Positions 41,410 to 49,957 are shown, counted from the stretch's first letter. The stretch: DNA of 64,000 nucleotides from an uncultured Mollicutes bacterium (GCA_947166335.1 CAMVDS010000003.1:1-64000); one strand, 5' to 3'. The notes: generated from the sequence alone by a model not told the origin. A program made the numbers and translations.

Positions 41410-42282
41410 ATGGAAACCAATTTAAGACAATCAAAAACAGCAGTGAACATTGAAGGTATTTTAAGTAGTATGAACCTTGAAGAAACTACTACTCCTAATG
41501 GTGGTAAGGCTATCAAGGGTAATCTGGTCATTAAGGTTGATGATACCAACAGTATTTCAGTTGGTGTGTATTGTGCGGAAATGACTAGTGCAGGTGAAAA
41601 GAATAAGGCATATGACGGTATCATGACAGTTAAGAATGAATATAAGTCTATTGCTGAAGTTGGTGAAGAAGCAGCTGATCGTATACATACTAAGGCTGAT
41701 TTTAACACCTATAGAAATCAGGAAAATAAAGACGTTGTAAATTATAAGAGTAACTTCTTTACTAGAGTTACTAGAGAGCTTAAGCCTCAGAGAACTTTTA
41801 AGTGTGAAGCTTTTATCACTTCTAAATCATGGGAAATAGTTAATGATGAACAGACAGGTAGACTTAAGGTTACTGGTATAGTTCCTGGATATAACGGAAC
41901 TATTAATATCCTTAATATGATTTGTCCTGTATCTAGCGAGTTTGATGAAAACTTCGCAGAAAATGCAAACGATCTTTTTGAAGTAGGACAGACTTATGAG
42001 CTTAATGGAGAGATTGTAAACGCTAGAGTAGAAAAGAAGAAACAGGCAGCTCTTGGTCAGCTCCAGAGTGAAGTAAGCTATAAGAATGAGTTGATTATAA
42101 CTGGATCTGGTAATGCTTATCCTGAAGAAATCGCTTATAGTGCAGAAGCTATTAAGCTTGCTATGACTGAGTATGAAACTACTCAGAAACAGAATAGAGA
42201 TAAGGCTACTGCTAATAAGGATGACTTACCTTTCGGTAAGAAGCCTAGTGCGGCTGGTTCTGGCAGAACAATGAATTTTTAA
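41410..42282 (+). CDS. SSB-like OB-fold protein (290 aa)
   Basis: The first 210 residues read as long beta strands with Gly turns (GGKAIKGNLVIKVDD, FKCEAFITSKSWEIV), as in OB-fold single-strand binders. Near the end KDDLPFGKK contains the DDLPF core of the SSB tail that contacts partner proteins, though here it is followed by 14 more residues. Position between a zinc ribbon and a RecA-like ATPase supports a role in recombination-dependent replication. AAAAGGAGTT upstream. Confidence 0.7.
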   Translation: METNLRQSKTAVNIEGILSSMNLEETTTPNGGKAIKGNLVIKVDDTNSISVGVYCAEMTSAGEKNKAYDGIMTVKNEYKSIAEVGEEAADRIHTKADFNTYRNQENKDVVNYKSNFFTRVTRELKPQRTFKCEAFITSKSWEIVNDEQTGRLKVTGIVPGYNGTINILNMICPVSSEFDENFAENANDLFEVGQTYELNGEIVNARVEKKKQAALGQLQSEVSYKNELIITGSGNAYPEEIAYSAEAIKLAMTEYETTQKQNRDKATANKDDLPFGKKPSAAGSGRTMNF

Positions 42283-43998
42283 ATAGTATCTCCTTTCGTG
42301 CTAGTAATATAGCATGGATTTGATAGGTTACATTGGTACTTTTGAGGAGAGCTTCGGGTTAGTCAGCAGTTACCGAAAACTTAGAAATTGTTGGAAAAAC
42401 TCTAATAATGTTGTGGACTTTAGAGAGCATGATTGCTAGGATAGAGTTTTACATGAACAGCTAATAGATAAACTTAAGGTCTATCTTACGTGGGGATTAG
42501 ATACTATAGAGCATTTTGATGAAAAGGTCTGATTATGCTTATTGGAAAGAAAGTCTGTTTACAACCGAATAAAGAACAGGAACAGGATTTCTTTAAGTTT
42601 GCAGGTACGAGTCGTTTTGCCTGGAATCAGAGTAAGGATTTTTATGAAACTCTGTTTAAGGATAAAGGCGAGTATGCAAAATTATCAGACCTTATGCACC
42701 ATTTACAAGACATGAAACATAACAATCCTGATTATGCTTGGTTAAACACTATTCCTGAAGCAATTACCAAACAGGCTATGAAAGATTTACTTAAAGCATA
42801 TAAGGGATTTTATAAGAAACGTAAGTCTGATTATGATGCAAAAAATCCTGATAAGTATAAGCCTAAATTCAAGAAACGAGGCAAATGTATAGAATCGTTC
42901 TATCAAAGGACTGATAATATACATAAGACTGATGATAGTCACATTAAAATAACTGGCATCAAAAAGCCTGTTAAATGTAGTCAGTTAAAAGACATTGATT
43001 TACCAAAGAATATACAGAATCCTCGTATTACATTTGATGGTAAGTATTGGTATTTGTCTTATTCTTATGAGATTGCAGAAGAAGATATTGTTGATTATGA
43101 AAATGATGTTCTCGGTATTGACCTCGGAATAAAAGATTTAGCAATATTTTCTAATGGTGAACATCATAGGAATATCAACAAAGATAAAGAGATTAAGCGT
43201 CTTGTCAAAAGATTGAAACGACTGCAAAGACAATTATCTCGTAAATATGAGGATAATGTATCATATGATAGCGAAGGTAAGAAAATATATCATAAAACTA
43301 ACAATATAAAGAAACTTGAACAACAGATAAGACTAATCCACAGACGGATTGTAAATATACGAAAGGCATATATGTACGAAGTAATAAAGTCAGCGATGAA
43401 AACCAAATCAAAGACTATTGTACTGGAAGATTTGAATATTAAAGGTATGTTGCAAAATCCGAAACTGGCAAAGTCTATACAGGAAGAAAATCTGTCAGAG
43501 TTCCGTAGGATATTAACTTATAAATGTGAGAAGAATGGTACGGAACTGATAATAACAGACAGATGGTATCCTTCCAGTAAAATGTGTTCTTGTTGCGGTA
43601 ATATAAAGCATAACTTGAAATTGTCAGACAGAATATATAAATGTGATGCCTGTGGTTTGGTAATGGACAGGGATGAAAACGCAGCGAGGAATTTAGAGAA
43701 ATATCCAAAGATAAAGTACAAAGCGAAAATAGCATAGATAAGTAATCAGTAGGTGTCTGTTACGCCGAATTAACGCTCTGGGAGAGTTACACCAATCTAA
43801 TTAGCTTATCTCGGTAAGTGAAAAGAGACTCGAAGAAAGGAGAAGTGACAAAGTTAGTAAGTTTCCAACTTTTTCTGACTTTTCACAAACGGTCGTACTG
43901 GCTCTCCTCATGAGTGCCGTAATATTAAGTGGAACTTTAAATGTAGTATAAAAATAATGTAAATATAGTGAAAATATTAAAGAAAAGGAGATAAAGAA
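42283..43998 (+). mobile_element. TnpB-carrying segment between ssb-like and recA-like genes
   Basis: About 250 bases before and 260 after the TnpB gene have no other gene. They carry hairpins (TGCTA/T AGCA near 42308-42322, CTCTAA/TTAGAG near 42400-42425). No TnpA gene is present. The 3' part presumably encodes the guide (omega/re) RNA that TnpB uses. I cannot place the ends exactly. Confidence 0.5.
42535..43737 (+). CDS. tnpB: TnpB RNA-guided nuclease (400 aa)
   Basis: Ends of the catalytic set are all visible: RuvC-I GIDLGIKDLAIF (Asp about 200), RuvC-II LEDLNIKGM (Glu about 302), zinc finger CSCCGN, then YKCDACG, and RuvC-III DRDENAARNL. N-terminal helical domain MLIGKKVCLQPNKEQE is normal. 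TnpB, the ancestor of Cas12, cuts DNA next to a short TAM with RNA from its own 3' end. Weak ribosome site (AAAGG) eight bases upstream. Active-looking. Confidence 0.92.
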   Translation: MLIGKKVCLQPNKEQEQDFFKFAGTSRFAWNQSKDFYETLFKDKGEYAKLSDLMHHLQDMKHNNPDYAWLNTIPEAITKQAMKDLLKAYKGFYKKRKSDYDAKNPDKYKPKFKKRGKCIESFYQRTDNIHKTDDSHIKITGIKKPVKCSQLKDIDLPKNIQNPRITFDGKYWYLSYSYEIAEEDIVDYENDVLGIDLGIKDLAIFSNGEHHRNINKDKEIKRLVKRLKRLQRQLSRKYEDNVSYDSEGKKIYHKTNNIKKLEQQIRLIHRRIVNIRKAYMYEVIKSAMKTKSKTIVLEDLNIKGMLQNPKLAKSIQEENLSEFRRILTYKCEKNGTELIITDRWYPSSKMCSCCGNIKHNLKLSDRIYKCDACGLVMDRDENAARNLEKYPKIKYKAKIA

Positions 43999-45006
43999 AT
44001 GGCAGTTAATGTTGATATTTTTGCACCTCAAGTTAGTGTTGTAGCAAAAGGTCTTAAAGGTAAGTGCTTGATGATATATGGAAAGAATAACTTAGGAAAA
44101 ACCTTTGTAGCTACGCATATGAGTAAACCTTTTGTTATAGCAGCTGAGTCTGGTCTTAATGCTCTTAGTGGTGTTAAGTATAATAGAGTAAATAGTTGGT
44201 CTGATGTTAAGAAAATTACCAAACAGTTTACAAGTAAAAGTACAGTAGATAAAGCTAGAGAGTTATATGATACTATAGTAATTGATGAAGTATATGCAAC
44301 TAGTATCTTATGCCAGGATTATGTAATGAGTACATATGGAGAAGGAGCATTAACTCTTAGTGATTCTAGTGATCCACGTAAAAATCTCTATCAATTGTAT
44401 GAAAAAGAATATTTTCGTGTAATTAATCAGCTTCTTTCATGTGATTATACTGTGGTATTTATAGCTCATGAACAAGCTGACAGTAAGACAGGATATATTA
44501 GTCCAAAAGGTGATAAACGTTGCCTTAATCCTATTATTGATAACTGTGATTTTGTTATTTATCTTACAAGTGGTGGGGTAGATGAAGATGGTAAAGTAGT
44601 TCTTTCTACAGCGCATTTTGCTCAGACAGACCAATTCTTTGCTAGATCTAGATTTACAGAATGTGCAACTGAGCTTTATCCGTTTACAGCTGAAGGACTT
44701 GAAAAAGTTATAGCTGATGCTATTGAAGCAGAGGAAAAGAAATCTGGTATAAAAGCGGTAGATTATGAAGTTCAGAAAGAACAGAATATTTCAGTAGTGA
44801 GGGATTATGATGAACTTATGAATGAAATTCAAGAACTTGGGCAGAAATTTGTAGAAGCAAATCAGATAGAAGCTCTTACTGAAGTAGTTGAAGAAGTTCT
44901 TGGTAAGGGTAAGAAAGTTTCTGAATGTACTAAAAAGCAGATAGACGCTATGGAAATAATACTTGATGGATTAAAAGATAAGGCAGAAGAATTGAATATT
45001 AAGTAA
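43999..45006 (+). CDS. RecA-like ATPase of the AAA_24/Sak4 type (335 aa)
   Basis: Walker A YGKNNLGKT (residues 26-34), PFVIAAESGLNALSGV, Walker B YDTIVIDEVYATS (about 93-105), and a FIAHEQ sensor strand. This matches phage Sak4-type RecA-fold recombinases/annealing ATPases. The helical C-terminal 90 residues may contact partners such as SSB. AAAGGAGATAAAGAA upstream. It likely loads on single strands with the SSB-like protein. Confidence 0.82.
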   Translation: MAVNVDIFAPQVSVVAKGLKGKCLMIYGKNNLGKTFVATHMSKPFVIAAESGLNALSGVKYNRVNSWSDVKKITKQFTSKSTVDKARELYDTIVIDEVYATSILCQDYVMSTYGEGALTLSDSSDPRKNLYQLYEKEYFRVINQLLSCDYTVVFIAHEQADSKTGYISPKGDKRCLNPIIDNCDFVIYLTSGGVDEDGKVVLSTAHFAQTDQFFARSRFTECATELYPFTAEGLEKVIADAIEAEEKKSGIKAVDYEVQKEQNISVVRDYDELMNEIQELGQKFVEANQIEALTEVVEEVLGKGKKVSECTKKQIDAMEIILDGLKDKAEELNIK

Positions 45007-45045
45007 GACGTATTCTTCCATCGACATACCTTCTCAATGTAAGGC

Positions 45046-45113
45046 AGGACTGGTTCTGGTGAACTTGGAACAATCATTCCCTTTCCAATCAGGTTCGATT
45101 CTCTGACAGTCCT
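45046..45113 (+). ncRNA. tRNA-like four-arm RNA with abnormal loops
   Basis: AGGACTG/CAGTCCT (45046-45052/45107-45113) is a perfect 7-bp acceptor. It encloses GTTC/GAAC (45053-45056/45061-45064, 4-base loop), TTGGAA/TTCCAA (45065-45070/45083-45088, 12-base loop) and TCAGG/C(T)CTGA with loop TTCGATT (45089-45106, one bulged T). There are no linkers between arms. The D arm is too short and the anticodon loop too long for a normal tRNA. Confidence 0.6.
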
Positions 45114-45370
45114 ATATAGCTGTTATTTATCAGCTAAATAACTACCTTTGCTTAGGTAGTATTGTAACTATAAGCTTTTTGACACACACACTGTACTTTG
45201 AAAATTGAATAATGATTTTATGAATATAAATATATGTAGACAAGCATTAAAAGTCAGTAAGAAAATAGAGCCTTAATCTGGAACAAGTGGGTACGTACCA
45301 CATTAAAAAGTAACTGAAATCCAGACAGGATGCGTGTGATTGAAACTGCACACCATATGTTTATATATTA
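45114..45370 (+). other. Gene-free stretch between tRNA-like RNAs
   Basis: Contains hairpins ACTACCT/AGGTAGT (45142-45161) and GTGG/CCAC around a GTAC palindrome (45288-45302). AATCCAG at 45318-45324 can pair exactly with the 3' acceptor strand of the Lys-like tRNA that follows. No open frame with a ribosome site is present. Part may be the left end of the TnpB element. Confidence 0.4.
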
Positions 45371-45444
45371 GATTCAGTAACTCAATAGGAAGAGTATTTA
45401 ACTTTTAAGTTAAAGAGTTGTGGGTTCGATTCCCATCTGGATTT
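45371..45444 (+). tRNA. tRNA-Lys(TTT)-like, eight-base anticodon loop
   Basis: Acceptor GATTCAG/CTGGATT (45371-45377/45437-45443, two G-U), D arm ACTC/GAGT, anticodon stem TTTAA/TTAAA (45397-45401/45410-45414), T arm GTGGG/CCCAT with TTCGATT. The anticodon loop CTTTTAAG has eight bases instead of seven, as in +1 frameshift suppressors. Alternatively, C and G pair and leave six. Discriminator T, no CCA encoded. Confidence 0.65.
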
Positions 45445-45478
45445 ATTTATAAGAATATATAAAGGTGGTAATTAATAT

Positions 45479-46633
45479 ATGTTTATAAGTTATAAAACTG
45501 AAATAGATCCAACAGAAGAGCAAAAATATAAAATAAATCAGACTATAGGTACTTGTAGATATATCTATAACTTTTATATAGCCACACAAAAAGAACGATA
45601 TGAAAATGGCGAAAAGTTTCAATCAGTTATAGATTTTAGTAAATGGTTAAACAACGAATATTTACCATATCACACAGAGTATTCTTGGATAAAAGAAGTC
45701 AGCAGTAAATCTGTAAAACAAAGTATAAACAATGCTTATGGAGCTTTTCTGAAGTTCTTTAAGAAACAAAGCAAGTTTCCAAGATTTAAGAAAAAGGGAA
45801 AGTCTGATGTAAAGATGTATTTTGTAAAAACAGATGCCAATTCAACCATATGGTGTGAACGACATAGAATAAAGATACCTACTCTTGGATGGGTTAGACT
45901 TAAAGAAAAAGGTTATATTCCTACTACAAAAAGTGGTTTAGTAATTAAAAGTGGAACAGTATCAGAAAAAGCAGGACGATATTATGTATCTGTTTTAATA
46001 GAAGTTTCAAATGCAAGTGTAAAACAGCCATCTAATCCAGGAATAGGTATTGACCTGGGAATTAAAGATTTAGCGATCTGTAGTGATGGAAATACTTACA
46101 GTAATATCAATAAAACGCAGGAAGTTAAGCGTTTAGAAAAGAAGCTAAAAAGAGAACAACGTAGTTTATCAAGAATGTATGAAAATAAAAAGAAAAGAGA
46201 GTCTACTCAAAAAAATATACAAAAACAAAAGAGAAAGATTCAGAAACTTTATCACAGACTTGATAACATCAGAACAGATTATATCAATAAAACAATAGCT
46301 GAGATAGTGAAAACCAAGCCATCTTATATAGCTATTGAAGATTTGAATGTATCTGGAATGATGAAAAACAGGCTTCTTTCCAAAGCAGTTGCTCAACAAA
46401 AATTATATGAATTTAGAACTAAAATAACTAATAAATGCCATCAGAATAATATTGAGTTGCGTATTATTAACAGATGGTTTCCCAGTTCTAAAATTTGTAA
46501 CTGTTGCGGTAATATCAAGAAAAACTTAAAACTATCTGATCGTATTTATAAGTGTGAGTGCGGTTATGAAGAAGACAGAGATTTCAATGCAAGTCTTAAT
46601 TTAAGAGATAGTAATGAATATCAGATAGCATAA
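45479..46633 (+). CDS. tnpB: TnpB RNA-guided nuclease, second copy (384 aa)
   Basis: RuvC-I GIDLGIKDLAIC, RuvC-II IEDLNVSGM, zinc finger CNCCGN then CECGYE, RuvC-III DRDFNASLNL: all key residues present. It differs widely from the first TnpB, especially in the N-terminal half (MFISYKTEIDPTEEQKYKI), so it is a separate arrival. AAAGGTGGT upstream. Located between a tRNA-Lys-like gene and a tRNA-Thr gene; no TnpA. Confidence 0.92.
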   Translation: MFISYKTEIDPTEEQKYKINQTIGTCRYIYNFYIATQKERYENGEKFQSVIDFSKWLNNEYLPYHTEYSWIKEVSSKSVKQSINNAYGAFLKFFKKQSKFPRFKKKGKSDVKMYFVKTDANSTIWCERHRIKIPTLGWVRLKEKGYIPTTKSGLVIKSGTVSEKAGRYYVSVLIEVSNASVKQPSNPGIGIDLGIKDLAICSDGNTYSNINKTQEVKRLEKKLKREQRSLSRMYENKKKRESTQKNIQKQKRKIQKLYHRLDNIRTDYINKTIAEIVKTKPSYIAIEDLNVSGMMKNRLLSKAVAQQKLYEFRTKITNKCHQNNIELRIINRWFPSSKICNCCGNIKKNLKLSDRIYKCECGYEEDRDFNASLNLRDSNEYQIA

Positions 46634-46900
46634 CTGATAATATATACTACCGATGGCTAATCGGAAAGTTACGCCTATGGACTATACAAGAACTTGTGAG
46701 TAGTTGAAATATAATGAAAGCATATAGGATGAAGTAGGAATTTTCTCAATGTGAATATGTTTTATCATATTTTGAGTAGCAGAGACACCTTTGGTATGGT
46801 TTATAAAGTAGTTCTTATAATAAGAATAGTACCTAAACTTTCTATGCAACCTATAGCTGAAGTGATTGATGGACATGCAATCTGAGTAGTTTTTATAACA
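46634..46900 (+). other. Right flank of the second TnpB, structured
   Basis: No gene is visible. The first 60 bases (CCGATGGCTAATCGG hairpin, CTATGG, ACAAGAACTTGTGAG) probably belong to the TnpB guide RNA. Further on, CTCAA...AATATG/CATATT...TTGAG (46753-46784) is a two-step hairpin, and TATAGG (46721-46726) can pair with CCTATA (46850-46855). Confidence 0.4.
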
Positions 46901-46972
46901 GCCAATGTAGTTCAATGGTAGAATAACTGATTTGTAATCAGTGGGTTAAGAGTTCAAATCTCTTCATTGGCT
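46901..46972 (+). tRNA. tRNA-Thr(TGT)
   Basis: Complete cloverleaf: acceptor GCCAATG/CATTGGC, D arm GTTC/GAAT, anticodon stem ACTGA/TCAGT with loop TTTGTAA (anticodon TGT), variable GGGTT, T arm AAGAG/CTCTT with TTCAAAT. Discriminator T; CCA not encoded. This is the best-formed tRNA here. Confidence 0.92.
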
Positions 46973-47012
46973 TTAAAATAAATTGTAGTTTTATTTAAAA
47001 CGGAGAAAAGAG

Positions 47013-47330
47013 ATGAAAAAGAATAAAGGTTATATTGACACATTTACAGTAGTATTTTTAGTTATAGTTTCTATTTTTATTTTATTTGCAATTTTAATGT
47101 TTTTTAGACCGCAATCAATGAGTAAGAGTATGGGTGGTACAACTACTATTACTTTAGATCCTGGTCTTAAGCTTGAAGAGATTACTTGGAAAGATAATGA
47201 CCTCTGGTACTTGACTAGACCTATGAGAGCTGATGAATATGCTGAAACTCATACTTTTCAGCAAAGCTCCAATCTTGGAATATTACAAGGAACTGTAATT
47301 ATAGTAGAACAAAACAGGAATAAAGAATAA
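47013..47330 (+). CDS. Membrane-anchored protein (105 aa)
   Basis: ACGGAGAAAAGAG upstream. Residues 12-30 form one strong membrane helix (VVFLVIVSIFILFAILMFF), then a soluble Thr-rich part (GGTTTITLDPGLKLEEI) and a basic end. The N-terminal KKNK favours N-in topology with the C-terminal domain outside. Function unknown. Confidence 0.72.
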   Translation: MKKNKGYIDTFTVVFLVIVSIFILFAILMFFRPQSMSKSMGGTTTITLDPGLKLEEITWKDNDLWYLTRPMRADEYAETHTFQQSSNLGILQGTVIIVEQNRNKE

Positions 47331-47334
47331 TAAA

Positions 47335-47453
47335 ATCACGGTGGCGGAATAGGGTAGACGCTTATCACTCTAAGGCAACGACAAAGAGAGAGATTGGAGT
47401 GCGATAACTCGTTGCTATGCAAGGTGACAGAAATTCAAATCCTTGCCCGTGAT
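47335..47453 (+). ncRNA. tRNA-Leu-like RNA with enlarged centre
   Basis: ATCACGG/CCGTGAT (47335-47341/47447-47453) is a perfect acceptor. The next bases TGGCGGAATAGGGTAGACGC are the classic tRNA-Leu D region. After that the fold departs: GCAACGA/TCGTTGC (47375-47381/47409-47415) and TTATC/GATAA compete, no 7-base anticodon loop closes, and the T stem CAAGG/CCTTG (47420-47424/47441-47445) carries a 16-base loop ending in TTCAAAT. It may be an intron-bearing, decayed or repurposed tRNA. Confidence 0.5.
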
Positions 47454-47474
47454 GTTTATAAAAAAGGAGAGTGT

Positions 47475-47714
47475 ATGAAAATTAATATGTCAGTTTATAC
47501 AGAACGTGGAAAGGTTTTTATTACTGAGGTTTTCTGGGATAAGATGAATGCAGCTGACTTGGGATACACTAAAAAATGTTTTCATTCAAGTAAGTGGAAT
47601 ATAGATATTTATAAGAACGTTAAGCACAAAGAAGCTAAACTTTATTGTGCAATAAGAAAATGTCCTCAGGATATTTTTACTGAGAGACTAAAAGAATTAT
47701 ACGGAGGAAATTAA
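47475..47714 (+). CDS. Unknown 79-aa protein
   Basis: AAAAAGGAGAGTGT fixes ATG 47475. Basic alpha/beta protein, Cys at 35, 58 and 63 (YCAIRKCPQ). Sits directly after the Leu-like RNA. Confidence 0.7.
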   Translation: MKINMSVYTERGKVFITEVFWDKMNAADLGYTKKCFHSSKWNIDIYKNVKHKEAKLYCAIRKCPQDIFTERLKELYGGN

Positions 47715-47715
47715 T

Positions 47716-47877
47716 ATGGCTGAATCTAATAAGAAGTACAGAAGAATACCTACCAGAGTTCATACAAGAGAACTCGATAGAGGAATAGCTAGAGAAAGAA
47801 TGCGTAAGGCTAAACTTAATAGAGTTGGTAAAGATTCTTTCTTTGCTGAGAACTGGAAGAAATTTGGCACAGATTGA
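47716..47877 (+). CDS. Unknown 53-aa basic protein
   Basis: ACGGAGGAAATTAAT upstream; one base after the previous stop. Arg/Lys-rich throughout (KKYRRIPTRVHTRELDRG, RERMRKAKLNR), so it may bind RNA or DNA. Confidence 0.65.
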   Translation: MAESNKKYRRIPTRVHTRELDRGIARERMRKAKLNRVGKDSFFAENWKKFGTD

Positions 47878-47888
47878 GTCGATATGAA

Positions 47889-48080
47889 ATGAGTAAGTTT
47901 AATCCGTGTACAGATTACTGCTACGTCAGATACAATAAACAATACTCAGATGATTGTATTGAAACTTGTGACTACGCTCAAGCAGTTCTGGAATTAAAAA
48001 AATGTAAAAATAATTATGAAAAGTTGAAAAAGAAATATAAAGAACTTCGTAATTTAATTGAAATTGATGATGGAAAGTGA
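47889..48080 (+). CDS. Cys-containing coiled-coil protein (63 aa)
   Basis: ATG 47889 or a TTG at 47874 overlapping the previous stop could be the start. Cys at 7, 11, 23, 27 and 39 (PCTDYCYV, CIETCDYAQ) resemble a zinc site; a coiled coil follows (NNYEKLKKKYKELRNL). Confidence 0.62.
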   Translation: MSKFNPCTDYCYVRYNKQYSDDCIETCDYAQAVLELKKCKNNYEKLKKKYKELRNLIEIDDGK

Positions 48081-48257
48081 CATATACTGTAGTCTTGTCT
48101 GCTTTTTATCCATATGACACTTCATGAAGAAGTCATCGGCTGATCCTTGATTAGTAATAATCTTGGCATAGGCTGCTTAGCCGTGAAAGAGCTTCGGGCA
48201 GCCCTCCTTTCTCTTTAGGAAAGGTAAATAATTATTATAATAGAAAGGAATAATGAT
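48081..48257 (+). other. Short structured gap
   Basis: GGCTGC/GCAGCC (48168-48173/48198-48203) encloses CCGTGAAAGAGCTTCGG, and CCTTTC/GAAAGG (48206-48224) follows, with GATTA/TAATC before. No gene. Could be a small RNA or a leader for the gene at 48258. Confidence 0.4.
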
Positions 48258-48545
48258 ATGAGATTCTTATCAGAAGACGGAAAGCTTTTTAATACAGAAG
48301 AAGAATGTAAAGAATATGAAGCTATATTAAAAAAGAGAAAACAAGATGAAGAAAAGAATAAAGAACAGGAAAATGATCTTAAGAATATTACTGAAATGAT
48401 GGCTGAAGTAACTGAGTTAATGGATAAAGTTAATAAAGCTACTGAAGCCTATGAGAAGAAGTGGGGAGTTAGTTTTGGTAATAATAAAATTAGATTAGAA
48501 AAGAAGAATGATGATCTTTCTTCACTTTTGAAGTTTTTTATATGA
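48258..48545 (+). CDS. Unknown 95-aa coiled-coil protein
   Basis: GAAAGGAATAATGAT upstream. Begins MRFLSEDGKLFNTEEECKEYE, an opening found in small phage proteins, then a long Lys/Glu-rich coiled coil. Ends in hydrophobic residues. Confidence 0.7.
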   Translation: MRFLSEDGKLFNTEEECKEYEAILKKRKQDEEKNKEQENDLKNITEMMAEVTELMDKVNKATEAYEKKWGVSFGNNKIRLEKKNDDLSSLLKFFI

Positions 48546-48554
48546 GGGGGAGTT

Positions 48555-48905
48555 ATGAATAATATATACACCAGAGAAGAGTTTATAAAAGTTATAGAGA
48601 AACTAGAAAAAATAAATAGATTTGATTCAGAACTTTATAAATTATTTTATGTTTTTGGTGAAGATGCTACTAGCCCTATGTATCCCAGTTTAGAGAATGA
48701 ATTGATAAACACTTTAAATAAAATGTTTATGTTAGAGTCAAATGATTATATGACAGATATAGAATATTTTTGTTATGACTTGGATTTCGGTAAAGATTGG
48801 GAATCTGGCATGTATGTATGTGATGGTGAAGATATAGATTTATCTGATGCTGGCAAACTTTATGATTGGATTACCAGAGATTTGGTAAAAGAAGAGGAAA
48901 CATGA
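48555..48905 (+). CDS. Unknown 116-aa acidic protein
   Basis: GAGGGGGAGTT upstream. Helical and acidic with FCYDLDFGKDWESG in the middle. No family recognised. Overlaps the next start. Confidence 0.7.
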   Translation: MNNIYTREEFIKVIEKLEKINRFDSELYKLFYVFGEDATSPMYPSLENELINTLNKMFMLESNDYMTDIEYFCYDLDFGKDWESGMYVCDGEDIDLSDAGKLYDWITRDLVKEEET

Positions 48906-49144
48906 GAACGATTTTAAATTATATAAGTTATTTCTTTGCTCTGTTTAATCATAAACCTTTAATAGAGAAAGATGGATATTACTTATATGTAAGAATATAT
49001 TATAGACACGGTAGAATTGTAGACTTCTTATCATATCCTATAGGAATTGCTAAAACTGGTATAGAAAATGGATTGATTAAAAAGATAAGATCCCTATCTG
49101 ATAGAGAAAGGGCTGACGCTATACGAAAGGAATATAAAAAGTAA
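48902..49144 (+). CDS. Unknown 80-aa basic protein
   Basis: ATGA overlap with the previous gene and GAGGAAAC upstream select ATG 48902. A hydrophobic beginning (ILNYISYFFALF) and strands (YYLYVRIYYRHG) precede a basic helix (RERADAIRKEYKK). Could sit on the membrane. Confidence 0.65.
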   Translation: MRTILNYISYFFALFNHKPLIEKDGYYLYVRIYYRHGRIVDFLSYPIGIAKTGIENGLIKKIRSLSDRERADAIRKEYKK

Positions 49145-49156
49145 TGGGGCAATATT

Positions 49157-49957
49157 ATGGGAGAATATCATTATAAACCAAAGATAGATTTAACTGGGCA
49201 AAAATTTGGAAGATTAACAGTAATAGGATTAAATCAAGAAGAAAGTGATAAACAGCATAAAGGAATATATATATGCAATTGTGATTGTGGCACTAAAAAT
49301 ATAAATGTAGATATGTATCTTTTACGAGAAGGTTTAAAAAAATCTTGTAACTGTTTAAGAAAAGAAACTACATTAAAAAGAATAAGCAAACATAATACAT
49401 ATGAATTTCATAAAGATTATGTTATAGGATATACAGATTGTAATCCACCTGCAAAAGCTAGTTATGATAGCCAAGGACGTAATTATTTTTATGTTGATAT
49501 AGAAGATTATGATAAAATAAAAGATTGTTATTGGAAATTCAATGATCAAGATTATGTAATTACTTCCACATTAAATGACGTAGAAAAATATGGTAAATAT
49601 CCTAGATTACATCGTATTATTATGGGACTAACAACAAATGATAAAATAGATGTCGATCATATAAAAGGAGACAAAACAAGAAATGATAATAGAAAAAGTA
49701 ATTTAAGATTAGGTTCAAGAACTGAAAATAATATGAATGCAAAAATAAGAGGTAATAATACTTCAGGTGTAACAGGTGTTAGCTATCGTAAAAAAGATAA
49801 ATTTTGGGAAGCTTATATTTCTAAAGATAAAAAGGTATATAAATTAGGTATTTTTAAAAATTATGAAGAAGCTGTAGAAGCTAGAAAAAAAGCGGAAGAA
49901 GAATTGTTTGGAAACTGGAGTTATATTAATTCTCAAAAACAGTTAGGAGTAAAATAA
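49157..49957 (+). CDS. HNH/AP2 homing endonuclease (266 aa)
   Basis: Residues 10-75 carry a Cys-containing N-terminal module (GRLTVIGLNQ, CNCDCGT, KSCNCL). An HNH core RLHRIIM, then DVDHIKGDKTRNDNRKSNLRL, lies about 150-185, and a C-terminal AP2-like DNA-binding domain reads SGVTGVSYRKKDKFWEAYI. This architecture is typical of free-standing phage homing endonucleases, which cut allelic sites. It lies within the tRNA island. Weak ribosome site. Confidence 0.85.
   Translation: MGEYHYKPKIDLTGQKFGRLTVIGLNQEESDKQHKGIYICNCDCGTKNINVDMYLLREGLKKSCNCLRKETTLKRISKHNTYEFHKDYVIGYTDCNPPAKASYDSQGRNYFYVDIEDYDKIKDCYWKFNDQDYVITSTLNDVEKYGKYPRLHRIIMGLTTNDKIDVDHIKGDKTRNDNRKSNLRLGSRTENNMNAKIRGNNTSGVTGVSYRKKDKFWEAYISKDKKVYKLGIFKNYEEAVEARKKAEEELFGNWSYINSQKQLGVK

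Noticed and set aside
41070..41708. Leftward 212-codon frame
   Set aside because: It is antisense to the clearly coding SSB-like and zinc-ribbon genes and the promoter, and has no ribosome site.
45179..45184. Promoter from TTGACA before the tRNA-Lys-like gene
   Set aside because: The bases at the -10 distance read AAATTG, a poor match.
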